Shown in pieces: positions 8,782 to 15,976 of a stretch of DNA of 64,000 bases. The notes below the pieces were generated by a model. The model searched no databases, was not told the origin of the DNA, and saw only the letters and a program-made list of their open reading frames with translations. How positions within the stretch are numbered: the stretch's first letter is position 1; each line of letters opens with the position of its first letter. The stretch is from CAMLIZ01 sp036231905. Lineage in GTDB: Bacteria > Pseudomonadota > Gammaproteobacteria > Burkholderiales > Burkholderiaceae_C. The position numbers were made by a program, and so were the translations under genes. The DNA lies in assembly GCF_036231905.1 (NCBI RefSeq), contig NZ_JAZARE010000003.1:62001-126000 (forward strand), in the 5' to 3' direction.

Positions 8782-8935
8782 TTACCGGTAGCTGCTGCCG
8801 CAAGCTTTGCCGGCCGGCCTGCGGGCGGCACACGCCGGCTGTGACGCAGTTCACTCTTCACCCGTGAAACGGGCGCAGGAACACGTGGTCTGGAAGTTGC
8901 AAATACAGACGCGCAAGACACCCGGAGCGACACAC

Positions 8936-9202
8936 GTGCATCCCATCGCCATCGAACGGACCATCGCCTATGGCGACGTGAAAGTGGTGGTCGCCAGCGA
9001 CCCGGACGAACGCATCTTCATCGGCGTGGGCCTGGGCCAGGGGCAGCGTGGCAACCTCGTGTTCATCCAGGTGGACCCGGACACCACCTTCCAGCTGGAA
9101 AACGGCGAAGTGGATCTCTTCACCGTCATCCGCCATCGCGGCACCGGGCTTGTCTTCGAGGCGCCGCGCATGGCGCTGGCGCCGCAGCCCTCGCACGCCT
9201 GA
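8936..9202 (+). CDS. Small conserved-looking hypothetical protein (88 aa)
   Basis: I do not recognise this 88-residue protein. It starts at GTG 8936, chosen because a GGAG ribosome site lies about 9 bases upstream. It has an alternating beta-strand pattern (VKVVVASDP, RIFIGVGLGQG, NLVFIQVDPD) and no membrane segment, so it is probably a small cytoplasmic beta-rich protein. A weak sigma-54-like sequence with a good -12 half (TTGCA) lies at 8886-8900. The oxygenase gene follows after 70 bases on the same strand. Confidence 0.6.
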   Translation: MHPIAIERTIAYGDVKVVVASDPDERIFIGVGLGQGQRGNLVFIQVDPDTTFQLENGEVDLFTVIRHRGTGLVFEAPRMALAPQPSHA

Positions 9203-9272
9203 AGGCCCTCTCCAGGTCAGACCCGATACTTCGGGCGCCCGGGCCGCGGTACACCCTCGGGCCGGAGAGCCC

Positions 9273-9968
9273 ATGAACGACGACTTCATCGAAATCTATG
9301 ACGGCGCCCTGTCGGCGGCCAATTGCGCGGCCATCGTGGCGCGCGTGAACGCCAGCGACAAGCTCACCCGCGGCCGCACCGGCCAGGGCGTGGACCTCAG
9401 CAAGAAGGACAGCTACGACATCACGCTGGGCGACCAGGGCGAATGGGCCGACGTGAACCAGCTGCTGGCCCACACGGCGCTGAAGTACCTGCACGACTAC
9501 ATGCGCAAGTACCGCTTCCTGCTGATGGGCGCGCTCTCCCCCAGCCTGCCCGATCCGCAGACCGGGCAGCCGGTGGTGCTGTCGCCCGACAACTTCGAGC
9601 GCTGTGGCGAGCCGCACCTCACCGAGCTGATCCAGGCGATGTACCGCTGCGGGCGCATCAACCTGCAGAAGTACCTGGCCGGCAGCGGCGGTTATCACCA
9701 CTGGCATTCCGAGCTGTACCCGCAGGACGCCACCTGCGAAAGCCTGCACCGGGTGCTGCTGTTCCAGTTCTACCTGAACGACGTGGCCGAGGGCGGCGAA
9801 ACCGAGTTCTTCTACCAGCAGCGCAGCATCGCGCCCCAGGCCGGCCGGCTGGTGATTGCGCCGGCCGGTTTCACCCACACCCACAAGGGCCACGTGCCGC
9901 GCTCGGGCGACAAGCTGATCGCGACCTCGTGGATCCTGTTCAAGCGCGCGGAGCAGCTCTACGGTTGA
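9273..9968 (+). CDS. 2OG-Fe(II) oxygenase family protein
   Basis: This 231-residue protein has the double-stranded beta-helix pattern of prolyl-4-hydroxylase-like 2-oxoglutarate/Fe(II) dioxygenases. The segment YHHWHSE supplies the first His and acidic iron ligands, VLLFQFYLNDV and GGETEFF follow, and THTHKGHVP supplies the distal His region. The substrate is unknown. It is convergent with the GFA gene, with stops overlapping by 10 bases. Confidence is good for the fold and low for any specific reaction. Confidence 0.8.
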   Translation: MNDDFIEIYDGALSAANCAAIVARVNASDKLTRGRTGQGVDLSKKDSYDITLGDQGEWADVNQLLAHTALKYLHDYMRKYRFLLMGALSPSLPDPQTGQPVVLSPDNFERCGEPHLTELIQAMYRCGRINLQKYLAGSGGYHHWHSELYPQDATCESLHRVLLFQFYLNDVAEGGETEFFYQQRSIAPQAGRLVIAPAGFTHTHKGHVPRSGDKLIATSWILFKRAEQLYG

Positions 9969-10390
9969 GGTTGGGGCCGCGGCGCCTCGAGGTGCCGGGC
10001 TTCCGCAGGCGGGTTCCACCAGTTGTTGTGGCGGCCGTCCATGTAGCGCACCGGCGCGCTCGCCAGCTCGTCCGGCGCCACGTCGTCCAGGCAGGCCAGG
10101 TTGATCGAGACATACGCGCCGCCCACCTCCGGGATGTCGCCCTTGCCGAAGGCCCGCACGCCGCAGTGGCGGCAGAAATGGTGGTGCGCCTGTGCGGTGT
10201 TGAACTGGTAGTCCCCCAGTTCGCCCTCGCCTGCCAGCAGCCGGAAGGCGTCCGGCTTGATCGTGACGCCCCACCAGCGGGTCTTGGTGCAGAAGCTGCA
10301 GTTGCAGCGGCCGGTGCCCTCGGCCAAGTCGATGTCGGCTTCGTAGCGGACCGTGCCGCAGTGGCAGCTGCCGTGGTACGTCTTCTTCAT
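9959..10390 (-). CDS. GFA family (glutathione-dependent formaldehyde-activating-like) protein
   Basis: This 143-residue protein has the GFA zinc-binding cysteines: SCHCG near residue 10, CNCSFC near 30 and FCRHCG near 77. Family members resemble glutathione-dependent formaldehyde-activating enzyme, but most have unknown substrates. The start MKKTYHG at 10390 fits the family N-terminus. The alpha/beta hydrolase gene upstream is separated from it by an intrinsic terminator, so this gene probably has its own promoter. Confidence 0.87.
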   Translation of the reverse strand: MKKTYHGSCHCGTVRYEADIDLAEGTGRCNCSFCTKTRWWGVTIKPDAFRLLAGEGELGDYQFNTAQAHHHFCRHCGVRAFGKGDIPEVGGAYVSINLACLDDVAPDELASAPVRYMDGRHNNWWNPPAEARHLEAPRPQPQP

Positions 10391-10424
10391 TCGCGTCCCC
10401 TGTGATCGTGAAGACGCCACTCTA

Positions 10425-10458
10425 AGCAAAGCCTGCTGACAACGGAATGTCAGCAGGC
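10425..10458 (-). terminator. Intrinsic terminator of the alpha/beta hydrolase gene
   Basis: A perfect 11-base-pair stem (10431-10441 with 10448-10458, 6-base loop) is followed on the minus strand by the T-containing sequence TTTGCTTAG. The stem overlaps the stop codon of the hydrolase gene. Confidence 0.75.
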
Positions 10459-11298
10459 GATGAAACGCCGCAACACCGCGAAGGCAGCGTCAGGCTGGTC
10501 GCGCCAGGCGCCATGGCCGGCGTTCGCGAAGCTCGCGAGCTCCGTCCACTGCGCCGGCAACGCGGCGGCGATGTCGCGCGCGTCCTCGATCGGGCACACA
10601 GGATCGTCTTCGCCGGCCATCACCAGCACCGGGCACTGCGCGTGGGCCAGCCCAGGCAGCAGGTTCATCGTCTGCTGCTCGCCACCGGCCGACGCAAACA
10701 GGATGGGCTCGTTGAACACGATGCGCGCCGCCGCATGTTCATCGGCCGGTGGCTGCGTGTTGTAGTGCTGCTTGCACACCCGGTTGTACTCGGCCCAGGT
10801 GGTTGCGTTGGGCGCGGTCCAGAAGGCTTCTGCCACCGCCCGGGCCTGCGCGCCACCCAGGCGCTCGAACATCGCCAGCTTGCGCGCCAGCCCCATGTGC
10901 GGCGAAGTGCTCGACAGGATCACCTTGGCGGGATGGGCCGGGTGGCGGGCGATGTAGCGCTGGGCCACGAAGCCGCCGAAGGACTGGCCCAGCACGATGG
11001 GTTTGACGATGCCCAGCGCGTCGCACAGGCGCACCACGTCGTCGGCAAAGGTATCCAGCGTCCACTCCTCGGGTGGCCGGCGGTCGCTGCGGCCATGGCC
11101 GCGGTGGTCGTAGTAGACGATCTGCGCCAGATCGCCCAAGCGGGAGAAGGCCGGCTTGAAGCCGGAATGGTCGTAGCCCGGGCCGCCGTGCAGCAGCACG
11201 AGCGTGGGTTTTTCGCGCATCACCGGGCCGTCAGGCACCAGCCCGGGCCCCTCGACGTCGACGAACAAACGGACTCCCGGCGCAATGGTGATGTGCAT
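10450..11298 (-). CDS. Alpha/beta-fold hydrolase, proline-iminopeptidase-like
   Basis: This 282-residue alpha/beta hydrolase has the oxyanion segment HGGPG (37-41), the nucleophile elbow GQSFGG with S106, a C-terminal acid (EDDPVCP) and the catalytic His in NAGHGAW. The HGGPG and YDHRGHGRS segments are typical of S33 family proline iminopeptidases and related hydrolases. The start MHITIAP at 11298 fits the family. Substrate is unassigned. It is divergent from the cyclodextrin glucanotransferase gene. Confidence 0.85.
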   Translation of the reverse strand: MHITIAPGVRLFVDVEGPGLVPDGPVMREKPTLVLLHGGPGYDHSGFKPAFSRLGDLAQIVYYDHRGHGRSDRRPPEEWTLDTFADDVVRLCDALGIVKPIVLGQSFGGFVAQRYIARHPAHPAKVILSSTSPHMGLARKLAMFERLGGAQARAVAEAFWTAPNATTWAEYNRVCKQHYNTQPPADEHAAARIVFNEPILFASAGGEQQTMNLLPGLAHAQCPVLVMAGEDDPVCPIEDARDIAAALPAQWTELASFANAGHGAWRDQPDAAFAVLRRFIAC

Positions 11299-11372
11299 GC
11301 GGCCGATTCTGTCGCAGCCCCCGCCCAACACGTGCCGTAGCGAAAGTACACAACCCTGACGGACAACCACCA

Positions 11373-11405
11373 TTGCGCTCATAGCTGAACAAGTAGTACA
11401 ACTAC
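11373..11405 (+). promoter_or_regulatory. Candidate promoter and operator for CGTase gene
   Basis: A TTGCGC (11373-11378) and TACAAC (11397-11402) pair with 18-base spacing resembles a sigma-70 promoter. The -10 element overlaps a perfect 5-3-5 palindrome GTAGT-ACA-ACTAC (11393-11405), which would be well placed for a repressor. The rest of the 140-base gap shows nothing else. Confidence 0.4.
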
Positions 11406-11438
11406 ATCGCCGGCACCCTCAATATCACAGGAGACAAC

Positions 11439-13595
11439 ATGATTCCTCTCGCCAGGAAGCCTTGGTGCTGGCCGCTCGCACGCTGGAGCAGTGCATTGCT
11501 GATGGCCGCTGGATTGGCGGCGCCTGCCCTTGCGGCCCCGGACACCGACGTGTCCAACAAGCAGGGTTTCAACACCGACGTGATCTACCAGATCGTCACG
11601 GACCGGTTCTCCGACGGCAACGCCGCCAACAACCCCGGCGGCTCCGCCTTCAGCTCGGATTGCTCCCAGCGCAAGCTCTACTGCGGCGGTGACTGGAAAG
11701 GCATCCAGAACAAGATCGAGGACGGCTACCTCACCGGCATGGGCGTGACCGCCATCTGGATCAGCCAGCCGGTGGAGAACATCACCGCGGTGATCAACTA
11801 CTCGGGCGTGAACAGCACCGCCTACCACGGCTACTGGGCGCGCGACTTCAAGAAGACCAACCCGGCCTTCGGCAACTTCACCGACTTCAGCAACCTGATC
11901 GCCGCGGCGCACCTGAAGAACATCAAGGTCATCATCGACTTCGCGCCCAACCATTCGTCGCCGGCCTCCGCCACCGACACCACGTTCGCGGAGAACGGTC
12001 GGCTATACGACAACGGCACGCTGCTGGCCAGCTACGGCTCCGACCCCAACGGCTACTTCCACCACAACGGCGGCACCAGCTTCTCCAACCTGGAAGACGG
12101 CATCTACCGCAACCTCTTCGACCTGGCCGACTTGAACCACAACAAGGCCACCGTCGACGCCTACTTCAAGAACGCGATCAAGGCCTGGCTGGACCTCGGC
12201 ATCGACGGCATCCGCTTCGACGCGGTCAAGCACATGCCCTTCGGCTGGCAGAAGAGCCTGATGTCCTATGTGCACGGCTACAAGCCGGTGTTCTCGTTCG
12301 GCGAATGGTTCCTGAGCGCCAACGAGGTGGACCCGGCGAACCACTACTTCGCCAACGCCAGTGGCATGAGCCTGCTGGACTTCCAGTTCGCGCAGAAGGT
12401 GCGCCAGGTGTTCAAGGAGGGCTCGGCCGACATGGTGGGCCTGAACCAGATGATCTCCGACACCGCGAGCCAGTACGCGCAGGTGAACGACCAGGTCACC
12501 TTCATCGACAACCACGACATGCCGCGCTTCCAGGTGGCGGGCGCCAGCGGCCGCAAGCTGGAGCAGGCGCTGGCCTTCACCCTCACCTCGCGCGGCGTGC
12601 CGGCCATCTACTACGGCACCGAGCAGTACATGACCGGCACCGGCGATCCGGACAACCGCGCCAAGATCAGCGCCTTCAGCACCACGACCACCGCCTACAA
12701 GGTGATCAAGGCGCTGGCGCCGCTGCGCAAGAGCAACCCGGCCATCGCCTACGGCAGCACCACGCAGCGCTGGATCAACAGCAACGTCTACATCTACGAG
12801 CGCAAGTTCGGCTCCAACGTGGCGGTGGTGGCCATCAACCGCGACCTGGTGAACACGGCCAGCATCGGCGGCCTCGTCACCTCGCTGCCCGCCGGCAGCT
12901 ACACCGACAAGCTCACCGGCCTGCTGGGCGGCAACAGCATCACCGTGGGTTCAGGCGGCAGCGTGAGCAACTTCACCCTGGCCGCGGGCGGCGTGGCGGT
13001 GTGGCAATACACCACCGCGATCACCACGCCCACCGTGGCGCACGTGGGCCCGATGCTCGGCAAGAGCGGCAACACCATCACCATCGACGGCCGCGGCTTC
13101 GGCGCCACCAAGGGCACGGTGTACTTCGGCGCCAACCCGGTCACCGGCACCGCGATCACGCAGTGGGAGGACACCCAGATCAAGGTGCAGGTGCCCAGCA
13201 TCACGCCGGGCAGCTACGGCGTGAGCGTGAAGACGGCGGCCTCGGTGGCCAGCGGCAGCTACAACGGCTTCCAGGTGCTCACCGGGCCGCAGGTGACGGT
13301 GCGCTTCGTGGTCAACAACGCGACCACCGTGCCGGGCGAGAGCGTGTACCTCACAGGCGACAAGTTCGAGCTCACCAACTGGAGCGCCGCCACGCCGCTG
13401 GGCCCGCTGTTCAACCAGGTGGTGTACAGCTATCCCAGCTGGTACACCGACGTGAACGTGCCGGCCGGCAGCGTGATCAACTTCAAGTTCATCAAGAAGA
13501 GCGCCGGCGGCACCACCTGGGAAGGGGGCAGCAACCATGTGTTCACCGCGCCGGCCAGCGGCACCGCCACCGTCACGGTGAACTGGCAGCCGTGA
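11439..13595 (+). CDS. Secreted cyclodextrin glucanotransferase (CGTase, GH13)
   Basis: This 718-residue secreted enzyme converts starch to cyclodextrins. A signal peptide (about residues 1-32, ending in ALAAP) is followed by the full A/B-C-D-E layout: GH13 barrel, IPT/TIG domain from about residue 530, and CBM20 starch-binding domain from about 615. Catalytic residues are D261 (GIRFDAVKH), E289 (SFGEWF) and D360 (FIDNHD). Their spacings (28 and 71) equal those of Bacillus CGTases. The central subsite residue is aromatic (F227), which separates CGTases from ordinary amylases. KHMPFGWQK and many other stretches look nearly identical to Bacillus/Paenibacillus enzymes, suggesting acquisition and later GC adaptation. 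An AGGAG site precedes the ATG. Maltogenic amylase activity is the main alternative. Confidence 0.93.
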   Translation: MIPLARKPWCWPLARWSSALLMAAGLAAPALAAPDTDVSNKQGFNTDVIYQIVTDRFSDGNAANNPGGSAFSSDCSQRKLYCGGDWKGIQNKIEDGYLTGMGVTAIWISQPVENITAVINYSGVNSTAYHGYWARDFKKTNPAFGNFTDFSNLIAAAHLKNIKVIIDFAPNHSSPASATDTTFAENGRLYDNGTLLASYGSDPNGYFHHNGGTSFSNLEDGIYRNLFDLADLNHNKATVDAYFKNAIKAWLDLGIDGIRFDAVKHMPFGWQKSLMSYVHGYKPVFSFGEWFLSANEVDPANHYFANASGMSLLDFQFAQKVRQVFKEGSADMVGLNQMISDTASQYAQVNDQVTFIDNHDMPRFQVAGASGRKLEQALAFTLTSRGVPAIYYGTEQYMTGTGDPDNRAKISAFSTTTTAYKVIKALAPLRKSNPAIAYGSTTQRWINSNVYIYERKFGSNVAVVAINRDLVNTASIGGLVTSLPAGSYTDKLTGLLGGNSITVGSGGSVSNFTLAAGGVAVWQYTTAITTPTVAHVGPMLGKSGNTITIDGRGFGATKGTVYFGANPVTGTAITQWEDTQIKVQVPSITPGSYGVSVKTAASVASGSYNGFQVLTGPQVTVRFVVNNATTVPGESVYLTGDKFELTNWSAATPLGPLFNQVVYSYPSWYTDVNVPAGSVINFKFIKKSAGGTTWEGGSNHVFTAPASGTATVTVNWQP

Positions 13596-13641
13596 TGGTT
13601 TGACGCGCAGCGCTAGAGTGCGGGCCTGGATCCCGCCCTCG

Positions 13642-13666
13642 GCCCCGGGCTTCACAGGCCCGGGGC
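13642..13666 (+). terminator. GC-rich hairpin after CGTase gene
   Basis: A 9-base-pair stem, including GCCCCGGGC and its complement, with the loop ttcacag lies 46 bases after the CGTase stop and is followed by CTTGCT. It looks like a terminator with a weak T tract, placed just before the thioredoxin-like gene. Confidence 0.6.
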
Positions 13667-13685
13667 TTGCTGCATCTGGAGCGCC

Positions 13686-14006
13686 ATGAACCAACCCTAT
13701 GTTTCCGAGGCGCCGGCCCGCGAAGAGGTGGACGCCCTGCCAGGACCGGCCGTCATCGAGTTCGGCACCAACTGGTGCGGCATCTGCCAGGCGGCCCAGC
13801 CCGCGATCGACCAGGCCTTTGCGGCCCACCCCGGCGTGCGGCGCCTGAAGATCGAGGACGGCAAGGGCCGGCCGTTGGGCCGCTCCTTCGGCGTGAAGCT
13901 CTGGCCGACGCTGGTGTTCCTGCGCGACGGGCAGGAAGTGGCACGCCTGGTGCGGCCCACCGACCCGCGCGCGATTGCGACGGCGCTGGAGCGCATCGCG
14001 GCTTGA
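13686..14006 (+). CDS. Thioredoxin-like protein, WCGIC active site
   Basis: This 106-residue thioredoxin-fold protein has the redox motif WCGIC (C31/C34) and the conserved cis-proline segment LWPTLVF. The CGIC dipeptide differs from the CGPC of housekeeping thioredoxin. Proteins of this sort reduce disulfides in cytoplasmic partners, but no partner is indicated. No signal peptide is present. It lies alone between the CGTase terminator and a convergent gene. Confidence 0.85.
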   Translation: MNQPYVSEAPAREEVDALPGPAVIEFGTNWCGICQAAQPAIDQAFAAHPGVRRLKIEDGKGRPLGRSFGVKLWPTLVFLRDGQEVARLVRPTDPRAIATALERIAA

Positions 14007-14015
14007 TGGGCCGGC

Positions 14016-15095
14016 TCAGGCGACCGGCTCGCCGAGCGTCACATCGCGCAGCGTCATCTGCGGCAGCGTCAGGCGCATCTGCGGTTGTCCGCGCAAGCCG
14101 GTCAGCTCCGCATGCACCTGCGCGAGCACGCTGCCGCAGCGGGCTGGCAGGCCGCCCAGGTCGAACGCGGCCTCGCTGGCGGTGAGCTCCGGAATGCTCG
14201 CGACCAGCTTGTGGCCCAACACTTCGGCCAGCAGGCTCACGCGGTTCTTGCCATGCGCCTGGCCCACCAGTGCCGCATGCTGGCGCGCCGTACCCAGCCA
14301 GCCGTCACCCAGGTGCAGCTCGCCGCTGAGGCGGGTGCGGTCCAGCGAGGCTTGCACCTCCTCGTTGGCCGGCTTGCCGATCGGTGCGGTGTCCGCCCGG
14401 CTGAGCAGCCCCTGCACCAGCCCGGCGAGGTCGATCGCGCCGCGTTCGCTGACACGTGCGCCGAACCCGGCACTGCGATGCTCGAAGCGGGCCCCCGGCA
14501 CGTCGGCGCCGGTGAACAGCAGCAGGTAGCGCCGGCCGAGGTTGGGCGCGTCCACATACAGCCCGCCGCGGCTGATGCCCATCACGCTGTTCGGGCCCAC
14601 GTGCTCGACCACCACGCGGTCGAAGTCCAGCACACCGGCCTGCAGCGGCAGCGTGATGTCCGCGTCCACGATCCAGGCCGCGTCGGTGACCAAGGCCCGC
14701 AGGGTGCCTTCCAGCCCGGCCAGCGGCTCCAGGCGCCAGGCTGCGGGCGACACCGGCACGGCAGGCAAGGCAGCCGCGCCGCCCGGCGTGATGTCCACGC
14801 CTTGCAGCAATACCTGGTCGATGTGGCCGCCGCGCAGCGGCCCTGCGCCTGGCGCACCAGGCACTGCGAGGAGCAGGTCCACGCCTTGGAGCTGCAGTTC
14901 GGCCACCGTGGCGTGCACGGCGCCCAGGCGCAGGCTCAGGCCGCGTGCGATGAACCGGTCGGCGCGAAGCGCCAAGCCGCCATCGGACGTGGTGTGGAGG
15001 TGGAGGCCTGTGGCCTCAGTCGCCGCGGCGGGAAGGCCCTCAGCGCTGGGCAGCTGCGGGCCGCGGGCGCCGGGCAGGAAGGAGGTGGCTTGCAC
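14016..15095 (-). CDS. Hypothetical protein, beta-rich (359 aa)
   Basis: I do not recognise this 359-residue protein. It reads as a series of short beta-strand repeats (LSLRLGAVHATVAELQLQGVDLLLAVPG, a style seen in AsmA-like and other repetitive proteins). It has no clear membrane segment, signal peptide or catalytic motif. The 5-prime end is uncertain: GTG 15095 has no good ribosome site. The ORF is long with codon use like its neighbours, so it is probably real. The zinc-ribbon gene lies upstream on the same strand, 42 bases away. Confidence 0.6.
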   Translation of the reverse strand: MQATSFLPGARGPQLPSAEGLPAAATEATGLHLHTTSDGGLALRADRFIARGLSLRLGAVHATVAELQLQGVDLLLAVPGAPGAGPLRGGHIDQVLLQGVDITPGGAAALPAVPVSPAAWRLEPLAGLEGTLRALVTDAAWIVDADITLPLQAGVLDFDRVVVEHVGPNSVMGISRGGLYVDAPNLGRRYLLLFTGADVPGARFEHRSAGFGARVSERGAIDLAGLVQGLLSRADTAPIGKPANEEVQASLDRTRLSGELHLGDGWLGTARQHAALVGQAHGKNRVSLLAEVLGHKLVASIPELTASEAAFDLGGLPARCGSVLAQVHAELTGLRGQPQMRLTLPQMTLRDVTLGEPVA

Positions 15096-15137
15096 GGTGC
15101 ACTGCCGACGGCAGCCGCCATGCCCGGCGCGGGCAGG

Positions 15138-15359
15138 TCAGTGATGCAGCGCTGGATCGGCCGCCGCCTGCACCGCGGTGACGGGGCCATAGCATTCCTC
15201 GGTGCAGCGGCAGCTGACCGCCAAGGCGTCGAAGGTCAGCTCTTCACCGCAACCGGTGCACCGGTACACCCGGGATGAGGGCGCGCTGGTGCCCGCCAGC
15301 ATGCCGCTGAAAAGGCTGCCGGCCGCCCGGCCAAAACTGCTGTGTTCATTGAGTGCCAT
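15138..15359 (-). CDS. Small zinc-ribbon-like protein
   Basis: This 73-residue protein has a CxxC pair (YRCTGCGEE) and a second Cys cluster (SCRCTEEC), consistent with a zinc ribbon or rubredoxin-like knuckle. The start at 15359 (MALNEHSS) follows a GGGAG ribosome site. Function is unknown. It precedes the 359-residue hypothetical gene on the minus strand, and two copies of an 8-base palindrome lie directly upstream. Confidence 0.7.
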   Translation of the reverse strand: MALNEHSSFGRAAGSLFSGMLAGTSAPSSRVYRCTGCGEELTFDALAVSCRCTEECYGPVTAVQAAADPALHH

Positions 15360-15380
15360 GCTTCTCACTCCCGCGTCGGA

Positions 15381-15413
15381 TGGGCCCAGTATGGGTGCCG
15401 CTTGCTGGGCCCA
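15381..15413. promoter_or_regulatory. Two TGGGCCCA palindromes 25 bp apart
   Basis: The perfect palindrome TGGGCCCA occurs at 15381-15388 and 15406-15413, just upstream of the zinc-ribbon gene. Identical palindromes in a short promoter region suggest binding sites for a dimeric regulator, though a short GC-rich palindrome can recur by chance. Confidence 0.3.
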
Positions 15414-15491
15414 CATCCCTTGCCTAGGGGGAAGCAGCCACCGGCCCCCTAACTTGGCGCCGGCCCGGATGGCCAACCGGCCATCGGAGCC

Positions 15492-15506
15492 GGGCGCGCG
15501 GATTGC
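15492..15506 (+). promoter_or_regulatory. Sigma-54-like promoter (9/11), phasin-like gene
   Basis: GGGCGCGCGGATTGC has GG-N10-GC spacing and an intact TTGC -12 half. The implied transcript would begin about 23 bases before ATG 15541. The -24 half deviates at two positions, so this is a weaker candidate. Confidence 0.3.
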
Positions 15507-15540
15507 TGCGCTGCAGCATCCCCTCACCACAGGAGCACTC

Positions 15541-15891
15541 ATGCCCAGCCTTCCCCAGCCCGACTTCCAGCCTTTCGTGCGGCTTGCCCAATCGAACTTC
15601 GCGTCGCTCTCCGAGTTCTGGCTGTCGCCGGATGTGGTGCAACAGCCTCTCGCTGTCGCGCAGCGGCTGTTCAACCCGAACAGCGGCGGCACCGCCAACC
15701 TGGCGTCGACCGCGGAGCCGTTGTCGCGCCTGGTGCGGGGCCTGACCGAGAACTACAGCCGCTTCTTCAGCGAGCTCACCCAAAGCGGGATGTCGCTGTG
15801 GAACCAGGCCCAGGCAGCCGCCGGGGACGCCGCCGACAACGTGGTGAACGCCACAGAGGGCACCAGCCGCCGCTCGCGCGCCGCAGCCTGA
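15541..15891 (+). CDS. Small phasin-like hypothetical protein
   Basis: This 116-residue helical protein has no membrane segment. The segment ENYSRFFSELTQSGMSLWNQAQ and the amphipathic, Ala/Gln-rich C-terminal half resemble small phasins, which coat polyhydroxyalkanoate granules in related bacteria. The match is by character, not by a firm domain signature. It stands alone, with a GC-rich hairpin 17 bases after the stop. It could equally be an unrelated helical stress protein. Confidence 0.6.
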   Translation: MPSLPQPDFQPFVRLAQSNFASLSEFWLSPDVVQQPLAVAQRLFNPNSGGTANLASTAEPLSRLVRGLTENYSRFFSELTQSGMSLWNQAQAAAGDAADNVVNATEGTSRRSRAAA

Positions 15892-15907
15892 GCCCCCACG
15901 GTGCCAC

Positions 15908-15928
15908 GCCCGCGCGAGCCGCGCGGGC
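15908..15928 (+). terminator. GC-rich hairpin after phasin-like gene
   Basis: GCCCGCGCG-AGC-CGCGCGGGC forms a perfect 9-base-pair stem 17 bases after the stop. No T tract follows, so efficiency is uncertain. It also lies downstream of the convergent dacB gene. Confidence 0.5.
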
Positions 15929-15976
15929 TGGGGCGTTGCCGGTCTTCCGGGCTCCGCCTGGATCGCTGTACCGCGC

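Noticed and set aside
8886..8900. Sigma-54-like match before the 88-aa protein
   Set aside because: The -12 half is good (TTGCA) but three of seven -24 positions differ. Kept only as a note, as are the 8/11 matches at 4214-4228 and 17494-17508.
13656..13670. GG-N10-GC match (9/11 to sigma-54) before the thioredoxin-like gene
   Set aside because: It is part of a GC-rich terminator hairpin and the implied start is about 4 bases before the ATG. It shows that such matches arise by chance in this base composition.
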